Below the pieces are notes generated by a model that worked only from the letters and a program-made list of their open reading frames with translations, was not told where the DNA came from and searched no databases. DNA of 22,892 nt from an uncultured Lachnospiraceae bacterium (GTDB lineage Bacteria; Bacillota; Clostridia; Lachnospirales; Lachnospiraceae), in assembly GCA_910586555.1 (NCBI GenBank), contig CAJUJY010000055.1, positions 1 through 22,892 of the forward strand, read 5' to 3'. Made by a program: the position numbers and the translations under genes. Numbering within the stretch: the first letter of the stretch is position 1; every line of letters starts with the position of its first letter. This document shows, one piece after another, positions 7,737-15,219 of this stretch.

Positions 7737-8429
7737 TTATACCGCAATATTCCTCTCACCAAAAATTGCTGTCCCAACCCTTATATGTGTTGCGCCTTCT
7801 TCAATAGCAACTTCATAATCATTGGTCATTCCCATTGAAAGAATATTCATGGAAACATTATCAATGTTTTTGCCCGCAATGTCAACAGATAATTCTTTCA
7901 AAGTCCGGAATACAAGCCGGTTATTTCCGGCATTTTCCACAAAAGGGGCTATTGTCATAAGCCCTTGGACATGTACATGTGGAAGTTTTGCAATGTCCTT
8001 TATAAAACCCTCCGCCTCTTCTGTCCTTATGCCGGATTTTGTTTCTTCCTGTGCAACATTGACTTCTACAAGTACATCTGCTTCAACCCCCCTTTTAACA
8101 CATTCTGCTTCTATTGCCTCTGCAAGATGCAGCGAATCAACAGAATGTATAAGCGACGCACGGCCAAGGACATATTTAATCTTATTAGTCTGTAAATGCC
8201 CTATAAAATGCCATTTAATGTTTTTAGGCAGCATATCATATTTTTCCTTCATCTCCTGTGCCTTGTTTTCCCCAAACTGCCTTATGCCATATTCATATGC
8301 CTGTTCAACAAGCCTTACAGGTTTTGTTTTGCTGACTGCAATTAACGTAACACTTCCATAACTGCGCCCTGCCCTGTCACATGCTGCTTTTACCCTGTCT
8401 TCTACCATTGCAAGGTTTTTCTTAACCAT
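7737..8429 (-). CDS. yggS: YggS-family pyridoxal-phosphate homeostasis protein
   Basis: Single-domain PLP-binding TIM-barrel protein resembling the N-terminal domain of alanine racemase; it buffers PLP and affects amino acid metabolism without a known catalytic reaction. The PLP lysine is Lys34 in TLIAVSKTKP. Other family blocks are FGENKAQEM, WHFIGHLQTNK, HSVDSLHLAEAI, LMTIAPF and LSMGMTNDYEVAIEEGATHIRVGTAIFG, all intact. Length (230) is standard. The ATG has AGGAGGG upstream. Its position directly before sepF matches the ylmE-sepF order in Gram-positive bacteria. Confidence 0.95.
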   Translation of the reverse strand: MVKKNLAMVEDRVKAACDRAGRSYGSVTLIAVSKTKPVRLVEQAYEYGIRQFGENKAQEMKEKYDMLPKNIKWHFIGHLQTNKIKYVLGRASLIHSVDSLHLAEAIEAECVKRGVEADVLVEVNVAQEETKSGIRTEEAEGFIKDIAKLPHVHVQGLMTIAPFVENAGNNRLVFRTLKELSVDIAGKNIDNVSMNILSMGMTNDYEVAIEEGATHIRVGTAIFGERNIAV

Positions 8430-8441
8430 TCTGTATCCCTC

Positions 8442-9845
8442 CTAATAAATTATATCATCTTCATTAATCATATCCGGGTTTAAAATTATATGGTCATATG
8501 TTGAAAGACCATATTGTGTACCTTTTGATACAATAGCATACTCCCCGTTGGAATAAAGCTTTTCAACATGCCGGAATTCACAAAAACCCCTGTTGCAATT
8601 ATAAACACCATCAAGTTCTGCCGTTTTGGACAGCTTCATGGATTTAACGCCATTTTTCGTCCCCTGTACTACCAAAGAACCTGGTTCAAAAAGTGCAGCA
8701 TCAATATATACTTTCCCTTTCCCTGTTTCATAATATATATCCGCAGGCTTAAATGTAGTTTCCTTAGTGCCATCTTTTTTATATGACAGAAGCATTACGC
8801 CATTGCTGCCATTTTCACCGCCTTTAGTAATAAACTGTTTTGGAATTACATAAAACTTCTTTTTAAGAATTGAAGAAACAGGGATTTTAAGCCCATTGGC
8901 ATTGTTAAATTCTATTTCTATGTCAAGATACCTGTTATCAAGATACCGTATCATATATTTGTCAAAATCAAGCTTTGCATAATATGCTGAATCTATTATA
9001 AAGGTAGAAATATCTGCTGCAGCCCTAAGCCCGTCCCTTTTAAATATAACAGGCACTACTACTTTATCACTTATCTTTTTATATTGTTTGCCAGTAAGCG
9101 GAAGCACCACAGACCACTTTTCACTATTAACAATCTTATAAACAGCATTGCCAGGTTCTACAGGGCCTGTGCTCCTAAGCTGTGTCCAGTTTTCATTCAT
9201 ATTTTCAAAATGTTTTGCTGTAATAGTATCTATATGTAAATCCTCAAGCCCGTCTGAACAGAAAGAAATAATACCAGGTTTTTTTGCTTTTACCAGTTCC
9301 AGTGATGAAGTAACCTTTTTTTTCTTCATAACCTTATTTAACTGTTCCAGAAGGTTTACAGTGGTCATTTTAAGAAGTGTATTGTCTATATTGTACTTAA
9401 AATTTATAACATTGCCATAGAGCGACAGGTCAAAATCATTGCGGAAACTTGCGATATCACTTCTTATTTCCCTTGTATCATCTTCTGAAAGCGGTATATC
9501 CTTTGTTTCAATAGATGAAATATCGCCCTCAAACTGTCCGGTTTCATCTATTGAATAAACAACAGTATTTGCACCTATCCTTGCCCCTTCACCTACATAA
9601 TAATTTACATAGCCCTTTTTCTTTGTTTTGACAACAGATTCATCCCTTAATACAATTCCCCTTATAATTTCATTATCCGCAATCTGCGTTTCTGTAACCT
9701 CATATATTGAAACATGTTCTTTAAAAAGCGGCTGTATAAACAAAAAAAGAAGTCCCGCAGCAAAAAACAATAACAGTGTGCCTGCAAAAAGACGTGGCCG
9801 TTTCTTCATTTTTACAACTTTTTTCTTCTGCCTGCGCCCTGCCAA
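8442..9845 (-). CDS. HlyD-like membrane-anchored adaptor protein
   Basis: A 467-residue protein with a basic N-terminus (RRQKKKVVKMKKRPR), one transmembrane helix (about 18-38) and a long extracytoplasmic part. After the helix, GIVLRDESVVKTKKKGYVNYY and VGEGARIGANTVVYSID resemble the lipoyl/barrel-sandwich half-motif of HlyD/RND adaptor proteins; a second half may be near VEPGNAVYKIV, with a short coiled-coil-prone stretch between. No ABC or RND transporter gene is adjacent. Instead it begins the yggS-sepF-yggT-ylmH-divIVA cluster, 12 bases before yggS. The start is TTG with GGAGGA seven bases upstream; the first ATG (MKKRPRLF) has no such site. A strong sigma-A-like promoter lies about 85 bases upstream. 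The function is not known; a role in the division-site envelope is an inference from context. Confidence 0.75.
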   Translation of the reverse strand: MAGRRQKKKVVKMKKRPRLFAGTLLLFFAAGLLFLFIQPLFKEHVSIYEVTETQIADNEIIRGIVLRDESVVKTKKKGYVNYYVGEGARIGANTVVYSIDETGQFEGDISSIETKDIPLSEDDTREIRSDIASFRNDFDLSLYGNVINFKYNIDNTLLKMTTVNLLEQLNKVMKKKKVTSSLELVKAKKPGIISFCSDGLEDLHIDTITAKHFENMNENWTQLRSTGPVEPGNAVYKIVNSEKWSVVLPLTGKQYKKISDKVVVPVIFKRDGLRAAADISTFIIDSAYYAKLDFDKYMIRYLDNRYLDIEIEFNNANGLKIPVSSILKKKFYVIPKQFITKGGENGSNGVMLLSYKKDGTKETTFKPADIYYETGKGKVYIDAALFEPGSLVVQGTKNGVKSMKLSKTAELDGVYNCNRGFCEFRHVEKLYSNGEYAIVSKGTQYGLSTYDHIILNPDMINEDDIIY

Positions 9846-9927
9846 AACAAGTCCTCCTTCCAGAAATATACAATACCATAATACAGTTTTTATGCTGTAC
9901 CGGCATAATTATCAATATAATTTTTAT

Positions 9928-9956
9928 ATTATAGACCTAAAAAAAGCGTTTGTCCA
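9928..9956 (-). promoter_or_regulatory. Sigma-A-type promoter for the HlyD-yggS-sepF operon
   Basis: On the minus strand TGGACA (9956-9951) and a perfect TATAAT (9933-9928) are separated by 17 bases. Transcription would start near 9921, leaving an AT-rich leader of about 75 bases before the TTG start at 9845. Confidence 0.75.
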
Positions 9957-9980
9957 GCATGTATACAAATTTATCTGGCA

Positions 9981-10010
9981 TGGACATGCAAAAAATATTA
10001 TACATATTTT
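9981..10010 (+). promoter_or_regulatory. Possible weak promoter for the DUF378 gene
   Basis: On the plus strand TGGACA (9981-9986) is followed after 18 bases by TATTTT (10005-10010), a poor -10. The two TGGACA boxes of the divergent promoters form an inverted repeat (9951-9956 and 9981-9986). The assignment is weak; an alternative-sigma promoter closer to the gene cannot be excluded. Confidence 0.25.
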
Positions 10011-10100
10011 TCATTTTTCAGGAAACACTTTGTACTGTAGTATACCAAAAACACAAAGCATTTATTTAAACTGCTTTAAATATCAAAAGGAGGAATTAGC

Positions 10101-10304
10101 ATGAAAGTTCTTGATTATATCCTGCTGACGCTTGTTATTATTGGTGCTATCAACTGGGGGCTTATCGGATTTTTAAACTTTGACCTTGTACGTGTTGTCT
10201 TCGGTGATATGTCACTGTTTTCAAGAATAATATACGCAGCAGTCGGCATTGGCGGCCTGTACGCAATAAGTTATTATGGACGTATCCATACAGCAAGTGA
10301 TTAA
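10101..10304 (+). CDS. DUF378-family small membrane protein
   Basis: A 67-residue protein with two membrane spans (about 5-25 and 40-60). The INWGLIGFLNFDLV segment in the first half, then a second helix containing RIIYAAVGIGGLYAI, is the DUF378 (YuzA-like) pattern. The function of the family is unknown. AAAGGAGGAATTAGC precedes the ATG. It is the only convincing plus-strand gene in the window, transcribed away from the HlyD-like gene and towards the carboxypeptidase gene, and it has its own intrinsic terminator at 10376-10416, so it is monocistronic. Confidence 0.85.
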   Translation: MKVLDYILLTLVIIGAINWGLIGFLNFDLVRVVFGDMSLFSRIIYAAVGIGGLYAISYYGRIHTASD

Positions 10305-10321
10305 ATCCTGTCCCATAGCAG

Positions 10322-10360
10322 CAGGCAGAATACAAAAGCTTAAGTTTTATATCCTGCCTG
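10322..10360 (-). terminator. Sixteen-base-pair hairpin, probable 3' structure of the leftward dacA transcript
   Basis: Arms 10322-10337 and 10345-10360 surround a seven-base loop. In minus-strand RNA all sixteen positions pair, two as G-U; in plus-strand RNA the same two positions would be A-C mismatches. The bias points to a minus-strand RNA structure. No U-tract follows, so it may be a 3'-end stabiliser or a non-canonical terminator. Confidence 0.45.
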
Positions 10361-10375
10361 TATAATACAGACACC

Positions 10376-10416
10376 AGGAGTAAGCCTTATAAAAGGTTTA
10401 CTCCTTTCTGTTTTTT
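10376..10416 (+). terminator. Intrinsic terminator of the DUF378 gene
   Basis: AGGAGTAAGCCTT pairs with AAGGTTTACTCCT (13 pairs, one G-U in plus-strand RNA) across a short loop and is followed by TTCTGTTTTTT. This is a classic rho-independent terminator on the plus strand, 70 bases after the stop codon. On the minus strand the stem has one A-C mismatch and no U-tract. Confidence 0.9.
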
Positions 10417-10421
10417 AACCC

Positions 10422-11453
10422 TCACTCCATAGAAAGGAGATAATTCATTTGTCTATACAAGCTGTATGCATCACTTGCCTTCATAACAGCAGAAATATAA
10501 TTGTTCCCGTCTGGACCTGTTGAATATAATACCAGGTTAGAACCTGCCATCTGTGTTGTACCTGTCTTGCCGCCTGCTACTGTTACGCCCTCTGGTGCGG
10601 TTTCTGTGTTTAACTTGTATTTTACAGTCGATACAAAATCCAGTTCTTTTTTCCTGCCATTTGCATCTTTAAACTTTACTTTAACATTCCCTTTATTTAT
10701 AATATCTATAAAAACAGGATAATCTGATACAAGCTTATTAAAAACAAGGTATAAATCATAAGCTGTTGTATAATGGTTATCATCATGCAGCCCATGTGGG
10801 TTTGTAAAATGGCTTCCTGTTGCACCAAGCTTTTTCATTTCTTTATTCATAAGCTTTGCAAATTTATCCACACTTCCTGATATATGCTCTGCAACCGCTA
10901 TGCCTGCGTCATTTCCAGAATATACTATAAGTGCACGCAGAAGTTTTTCAAGTTTTACCTTGTCACCTTCATTAAACCCGCATAACTTTGCACCATATTC
11001 TGTTATATGTGAAGCTTCATAACTTATGGTAACCATATCATCAAGGTTTCCATATTCAAGTGCCACAAGTGCTGTTACAATCTTAGTAACACTTGCCGGG
11101 TACAGCCTTTCATATATATTGTGTGCATAGACCATCCTGCCCTTTGTAACATTTATAAGCAGCGCTGAACCGGCAGGCAGGTTTTTATCTGCCTTTTCCT
11201 GTCTGCCTGCTGGTATTACACATACATCTTCTGAAATATAATCCTGGCTGTACATTTCCCTGGCTGCCTGGTTATTTGCAATGCACATATCTATGCTGCC
11301 GCCATCTATAAAGCTTTCACTGCCATTGCCACAGCCTGCTGTAAAAACAATAACAGCCGCAGATATAAATGCCATTTTAAGGCAACACCCCATATGCCAT
11401 TTAAAACCTCTTAATGCATTTAACCTGCCTGTTATATTATTACAATTACGCAT
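10422..11453 (-). CDS. D-alanyl-D-alanine carboxypeptidase (PBP5-like, peptidase S11), probable lipoprotein
   Basis: Serine-type enzyme that trims the terminal D-alanine from peptidoglycan pentapeptides outside the membrane. The three penicillin-binding motifs are SVTK (Ser121, Lys124), SGN (179-181) and KTG (from Lys296). The N-terminus has a hydrophobic segment ending in FTAGC, so Cys41 fits a lipobox, though the -3 residue is Thr instead of Leu. The protein stops soon after the catalytic domain: the PBP5 C-terminal beta domain and amphipathic anchor are missing, consistent with N-terminal lipid anchoring. The ATG at 11453 has AGGAG about 12 bases upstream, rather far; ATG at residue 21 or 27 is possible. 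It is six bases downstream of mgsA and last in the leftward block. Confidence 0.88.
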   Translation of the reverse strand: MRNCNNITGRLNALRGFKWHMGCCLKMAFISAAVIVFTAGCGNGSESFIDGGSIDMCIANNQAAREMYSQDYISEDVCVIPAGRQEKADKNLPAGSALLINVTKGRMVYAHNIYERLYPASVTKIVTALVALEYGNLDDMVTISYEASHITEYGAKLCGFNEGDKVKLEKLLRALIVYSGNDAGIAVAEHISGSVDKFAKLMNKEMKKLGATGSHFTNPHGLHDDNHYTTAYDLYLVFNKLVSDYPVFIDIINKGNVKVKFKDANGRKKELDFVSTVKYKLNTETAPEGVTVAGGKTGTTQMAGSNLVLYSTGPDGNNYISAVMKASDAYSLYRQMNYLLSME

Positions 11454-11459
11454 ATAATT

Positions 11460-11876
11460 TTATATCTCCTGCATTTGTTCTTTCCTTAACATTTCCCTCC
11501 ATTCAAGGTCACCCCTTTCCAGTGCCTTAACAAGCAGTTCTGCCGTTGCCAGGTTTGTAGCAAATGGTATATTGTATATATCACAAAGATGGATTGAATT
11601 ATTTACATCAGGTTCATGCGACTTAGGGGACAAAGGATCCCTTAGGAATATAACCATGTCAATCTGGTTATGTTCTATCTGTGATGCAAGCTGCTGCTCC
11701 CCGCCAAGATGCCCTGCCAGGTACTTGTGGACATTAAGGTTTGTTACCTCTTCAATAAGCCGTCCTGTAGTCCCTGTTGCATAAATTTCATGTTTGCTTA
11801 AAATCCCCCTGTACGCTATGCAGAAATTCTGCATAAGGCTTTTTTTAGCATCATGTGCTACTAATCCTATATTCAT
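11460..11876 (-). CDS. mgsA: Methylglyoxal synthase
   Basis: Converts dihydroxyacetone phosphate to methylglyoxal and phosphate, a bypass of lower glycolysis active under phosphate limitation. Family motifs include VAHDAKK, HEIYATGTTGRLI, VIFLRDPL and SHEPDV, and then NIPFATNLATAELL. Length (138) is typical of clostridial forms. In the GGDQQ motif, whose aspartate is the catalytic base in the E. coli enzyme, this protein has GGEQQ (Glu60), and the preceding SGP is AGH. It follows rodA by 60 bases and precedes the carboxypeptidase by six. Its place in a cell-wall operon is not functionally explained. Activity is likely but the substitution leaves some doubt. Confidence 0.88.
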   Translation of the reverse strand: MNIGLVAHDAKKSLMQNFCIAYRGILSKHEIYATGTTGRLIEEVTNLNVHKYLAGHLGGEQQLASQIEHNQIDMVIFLRDPLSPKSHEPDVNNSIHLCDIYNIPFATNLATAELLVKALERGDLEWREMLRKEQMQEI

Positions 11877-11936
11877 CTTTTATCACCCCTCTGGTTATTA
11901 TAAGAATTTGCTATGTTCCTTCCCCTTAAAAATAAA

Positions 11937-13154
11937 TTATAAATCCAAATCAATGTCTATATCTTTTGTATTGTCACTTCCAAATGTATTACGCATTGTA
12001 AACCCTGCATTGCTTGTTTTGGCTGGCTGTATGCCTATATTCATAACAAAGCCTATTCCTATTAAGGAAGATATCATTGAACTTAACCCGTTGCTAAGGA
12101 ATGGAAGCGGCAGCCCGGTATTTGGGAAAAGCCTTGTTGCCACGCATATATTTGCAAATACCTGGAACATAAACATTGCCGCTACCCCAAGTGCAATCAT
12201 GCTTCCAAGGAAATCCTGTGCCTTCCTTGCAACTGAAAAACATTTAAATATTATTATTGCAAAAAGCAGCAATATAAGGCAGCATCCCAAAAAACCAAAC
12301 TCCTCACCTACAACTGACCATATAAAGTCACTTTCATTAACCGGCAGCGGGCTGTATATCCTTGTTGTACCTTCTGCACCGCCATCTTGTATAAACTTTC
12401 CATAAAGTTTGCCAGAAGCAATCGCACGCATACAGAAATTCTGCTGGAAATTTAAATCATCAGCCCCAGGAGAATCAGGGTGCAGCCATGCAAATATACG
12501 TTTATACTGGTAGCCTCTTAATATAAAATTGTCCGGCTGCTGTATATACCAGAATAGTGCAATGCCTGCTGGTATGCTTAACATAATTATTGGTGCAAGT
12601 ATTTTATATGATGTGCCTGCTGCAAATACAAGTATAACTGTAATAAATACTGCTACAAGGCTTGTTGAAAGGTCAGGCTGTATTAAAATAACCATAACAG
12701 GCACTACTGCTACAATTACTGCTATAAATAATGTACTAATCCTGTCAACCTTGCTTTTAAGCTTTGTATAAAGAGTTGCAAGCGTAAGGATTAATATTAT
12801 TTTCATAAGTTCTGCCGGCTGGAATGTAACTGGCCCAAGCTTTACCCACCTGTATACATCTGTGTCATTATCCCTCCCTAATGATGTATGGGTAGCAAGG
12901 GTAAGAAGTATGCCAGCTATATAATATAATGGTGTAAACTGGCATATAAAATGGTAATCAAATACTGAAAGTATTATTAACATAACAAGCCCAATAACAA
13001 GGCCTGTTATCTGCCCTTTCATTAATGCCATTCCTTTTTCTTCACCACCAGCAAGCTTTACACAAAATGCACCAATAAGGCAGACAACTATAACAACACA
13101 TAGAAGAGAAAAATTGTATTTCTTCCAGTCATACTGTTTAATACGGTTAATCAT
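11937..13154 (-). CDS. rodA: SEDS-family peptidoglycan polymerase RodA
   Basis: Polytopic membrane glycosyltransferase that polymerises lipid II during elongation together with a class B PBP. The 405 residues contain about ten hydrophobic segments, and the SEDS hallmarks: LGPVTFQPAELMKIILIL, QPDLSTSLV, and the extracytoplasmic loop ending NESDFIWSVVGEEFGFLG, then LPFLSNGLSSMISSLIGIG. The short cytoplasmic tail is acidic. I call RodA instead of FtsW because of linkage to mreBCD and the PBP2 gene, its likely partner. GGAGTG precedes the ATG, and it lies 72 bases after minE. Confidence 0.93.
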   Translation of the reverse strand: MINRIKQYDWKKYNFSLLCVVIVVCLIGAFCVKLAGGEEKGMALMKGQITGLVIGLVMLIILSVFDYHFICQFTPLYYIAGILLTLATHTSLGRDNDTDVYRWVKLGPVTFQPAELMKIILILTLATLYTKLKSKVDRISTLFIAVIVAVVPVMVILIQPDLSTSLVAVFITVILVFAAGTSYKILAPIIMLSIPAGIALFWYIQQPDNFILRGYQYKRIFAWLHPDSPGADDLNFQQNFCMRAIASGKLYGKFIQDGGAEGTTRIYSPLPVNESDFIWSVVGEEFGFLGCCLILLLFAIIIFKCFSVARKAQDFLGSMIALGVAAMFMFQVFANICVATRLFPNTGLPLPFLSNGLSSMISSLIGIGFVMNIGIQPAKTSNAGFTMRNTFGSDNTKDIDIDLDL

Positions 13155-13226
13155 TTAAACACTCCCTGTCCGGACAAACCAGTTCTGGCAGCCTGTTTAA
13201 TAAATGTATTTTTATGCTATGGCAGG

Positions 13227-13508
13227 CTACCTGTGCAAAGGTTTTGCAGCCCTTATAGGTATGCTTGCCAGTACAGCATTTACTGTGCCTGAATCATCAT
13301 CAAGTTCAGTTCTTGTAACTTTTATATCGAGGCCATCTGTATCTATATCAACATATTTTGATATCACTTTAATAATATCATTCTTCATCTGTTCCATCAG
13401 TTCTGGTGAACATACTGCCCTGTCAGATGTAATTGCCACCTTTAAACGGTTCTTGGCAATATCACTGCTGCTTTCAGAACTTTTAAACCAATTTGACAAA
13501 AAGCCCAT
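13227..13508 (-). CDS. minE: Cell division topological specificity factor MinE
   Basis: Stimulates MinD ATPase and drives pole-to-pole oscillation that keeps MinC away from mid-cell. MGFLSNWF fits the membrane-targeting N-terminal helix, AKNRLKVAITSDR is the anti-MinC/MinD contact region, and the C-terminal dimerisation domain follows (MKNDIIKVISKYVDIDTDGLDIKV). I start it at ATG 13508 (93 residues) because GGAGG lies five bases upstream; the ATG at 13520 would translate that site as MEEI. It is 30 bases after minD. A genome with both MinE and DivIVA has two potential spatial cues. Confidence 0.93.
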   Translation of the reverse strand: MGFLSNWFKSSESSSDIAKNRLKVAITSDRAVCSPELMEQMKNDIIKVISKYVDIDTDGLDIKVTRTELDDDSGTVNAVLASIPIRAAKPLHR

Positions 13509-13538
13509 AATCTCCTCCATTAAAAGCTGTACTATGTA

Positions 13539-14327
13539 CTACTTTCTAAAAATTGATGCAAATCTCTGGAAAAAAGTCTTCGTTACCTCCAAATCAAGAT
13601 ATGGGACCTCTTCACCAAGTACACGTTTACATATATTCATATATGCTTGTCCTGCCTGGCAGTCAGAACCTGCAAGCGGTTCACCATTATTTGTAGATAT
13701 AACAATATGTTCATCATCAGGGACAATTCCTATAAGGTCAATGGCAAGTATCTCAACCACATCATCACTTGACATCATATTCCCCTCTTTAACCATATCA
13801 GCACGCAGCCTGTTTACAATAAGGTGTGTACGCCTGATTTCATTAGCTTCTAAAAGCCCTATAATGCGGTCTGCATCACGCACTGCTGAAACCTCTGGTG
13901 TTGTTACTACAAGTGCACGGTCTGCCCCTGCTATTGCATTTTTAAATCCCTGCTCTATTCCTGCCGGGCAGTCTAAAAGTATATAATCAAATTCACTCCT
14001 TAATTCACCTGTAAGTTTTTTCATCTGCCCAGGTGTTACAGCAGATTTATCTCTAGTCTGTGCAGAAGGCAGAAGATAAAGGTTAGGGTATCTTTTATCT
14101 TTTATAAGTGCCTGTTTAATCCTGCAATTATTTTCAACAACATCAACAAGATTATAGACAATCCTGTTCTCAAGCCCCATTACAACATCAAGGTTACGCA
14201 GCCCTATATCTGTGTCAATAAGGGCAACCTTTTTGCCAAGCATTGCAAGCCCTGTGCCTATATTTGCTGTTGAGGTTGTTTTCCCTACCCCGCCTTTTCC
14301 AGATGTTATGACTATTACTTCTCCCAT
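13539..14327 (-). CDS. minD: Septum site-determining ATPase MinD
   Basis: Peripheral membrane ATPase that recruits MinC and responds to MinE. The deviant Walker A is SGKGGVGKTT (residues 9-18, Lys11 and Lys16), followed by LIDTDIGLRNLDVVMGLE and the Walker B-like YILLDCPAGIEQGF. The last residues VTKTFFQRFASIFRK form the amphipathic membrane-targeting helix. Length (262) is standard and all family motifs are intact. GGAGGAATTAAATT precedes the ATG. It is separated from minC by 201 bases containing an inverted-repeat structure, unusual within this otherwise tight operon. Confidence 0.96.
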   Translation of the reverse strand: MGEVIVITSGKGGVGKTTSTANIGTGLAMLGKKVALIDTDIGLRNLDVVMGLENRIVYNLVDVVENNCRIKQALIKDKRYPNLYLLPSAQTRDKSAVTPGQMKKLTGELRSEFDYILLDCPAGIEQGFKNAIAGADRALVVTTPEVSAVRDADRIIGLLEANEIRRTHLIVNRLRADMVKEGNMMSSDDVVEILAIDLIGIVPDDEHIVISTNNGEPLAGSDCQAGQAYMNICKRVLGEEVPYLDLEVTKTFFQRFASIFRK

Positions 14328-14371
14328 AATTTAATTCCTCCTGTCAGAACTATTTTAATAATCTATTTTAG

Positions 14372-14402
14372 TTTCTTTCTCTCTTTTTTTCTTTCTTTTT
14401 CC
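14372..14402 (-). other. Polypurine tract in the minD leader
   Basis: All 31 bases are pyrimidines on the plus strand, so the minus-strand RNA carries an uninterrupted A/G tract starting about 45 bases upstream of the minD ATG. It lies between the minC-minD palindrome and the minD ribosome binding site. It should stay unpaired and could aid ribosome access or serve as a cleavage or binding site; no function is shown. Confidence 0.5.
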
Positions 14403-14433
14403 AGCCTGCTTGTGGCAGCCAGGAGAAAGACAA

Positions 14434-14524
14434 TTCCATGGATTGCCTTATGGCAGCAGTGAATACCACTTCCGCCCGCTGCTGCCAGCCATATAAACGC
14501 CAGGACAGGCAGCAATCCAGGGAA
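14434..14524. repeat. Nested inverted repeat between minC and minD
   Basis: The outer arms are TTCC-A-TGGATTGC (14434-14446) and GCAATCCA-G-GGAA (14512-14524), twelve pairs with one mismatch. The inner arms TGGCAGCAG (14451-14459) and CTGCTGCCA (14479-14487) pair perfectly over nine bases. The structure starts five bases after the minC stop and is clearly richer in G+C than its surroundings. Possible readings are a dispersed palindromic repeat (REP/MITE-like) or an mRNA processing or stability element that sets MinC versus MinD levels. Copy number cannot be known from one window. Confidence 0.6.
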
Positions 14525-14528
14525 AGGG

Positions 14529-15197
14529 TTACAAGTGGATATCAGACATAACATCTTTATCCAGCGGTTCTATATATATATTTCCATTATCTAAAAATGC
14601 TATTTTAGTTTCATTTTTTGCATTTTTGCCAGGGTTATCAGGTGAACGTGCTATTGTATCTGCTATCCTTATCTGTACAGGATGCATATCAAGGGCTACA
14701 ACAAATGCATTTGTATTGCCGGCAGCGCCTGCATATACATTTCCCCTAAGTGAGCCAAGTATTATTACATTACCCTTTGAAATAACTTTGGCACCAGGTT
14801 TTATATCACCAATTATAATAATGCTTGTTTCCACATCAAGTACCTGTCCTGAACGCAGGTTTCCCTTGTAGAACTGTCCTGTATTATTATAATCCTGCTC
14901 CATAAGCTTTCTTTCAAGTGACTTTTTAAAAGCTTCCTCCATTCCAGGGTCTTCTTCCATTATACATAATATTGAAAGACTGCAATTTGCCTGTATTATA
15001 TCCACAATCTCTATCTTCTGTTCATCTGAAAGGCCACGCCCTTTAAAAGATATAGCCTTGGCTGCCTCCCCAAAAAACGCTGCCGAAGCTTTAAACTTTT
15101 CTGCAATATCTTTTTTTAGCGTTTCATAGCTGGCAGCAGGGTCTAAAACCAGTATAATTCCTGCTTTAAACCCTTTAATAACTACAGTATCACCCAT
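14529..15197 (-). CDS. minC: Septum site-determining protein MinC
   Basis: Inhibitor of FtsZ assembly, recruited to the membrane by MinD. The N-terminal domain (about 1-100, beginning VVIKGFKAGIILVLD) is the divergent FtsZ-contacting part. The C-terminal right-handed beta-helix (about 113-205) shows the typical RSGQVLDVETSIIIIGDIKPGAKVIS and KGNVIILGSLRGNVYAGA blocks, followed by PVQIRIADTIARSPD. Length (222) is normal. GGAGGC precedes the ATG, and it lies 22 bases downstream of mrdA. Confidence 0.93.
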   Translation of the reverse strand: MGDTVVIKGFKAGIILVLDPAASYETLKKDIAEKFKASAAFFGEAAKAISFKGRGLSDEQKIEIVDIIQANCSLSILCIMEEDPGMEEAFKKSLERKLMEQDYNNTGQFYKGNLRSGQVLDVETSIIIIGDIKPGAKVISKGNVIILGSLRGNVYAGAAGNTNAFVVALDMHPVQIRIADTIARSPDNPGKNAKNETKIAFLDNGNIYIEPLDKDVMSDIHL

Positions 15198-15219
15198 TAT
15201 CTAGCCTCCATAATACAAA

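Noticed and set aside
7822..8361. Plus-strand 179-codon ORF opposite yggS
   Set aside because: Shadow of the conserved yggS frame; composition is that of antisense translation.
10033..10059. GGAAAC plus TACC as an ECF-sigma promoter for the DUF378 gene
   Set aside because: The -10 does not match CGTA/CGTC and a single instance is too weak to claim.
13204..13986. Plus-strand 260-codon ORF opposite minE and minD
   Set aside because: It is fully antisense to two clear genes, Ser/Ile-rich, and has no recognisable domain.
14363..14554. Leftward 63-codon ORF between minC and minD
   Set aside because: It overlaps the 3' end of minC and is made of the palindrome plus the polypurine tract (ending in Lys/Glu repeats). 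No ribosome binding site supports it.
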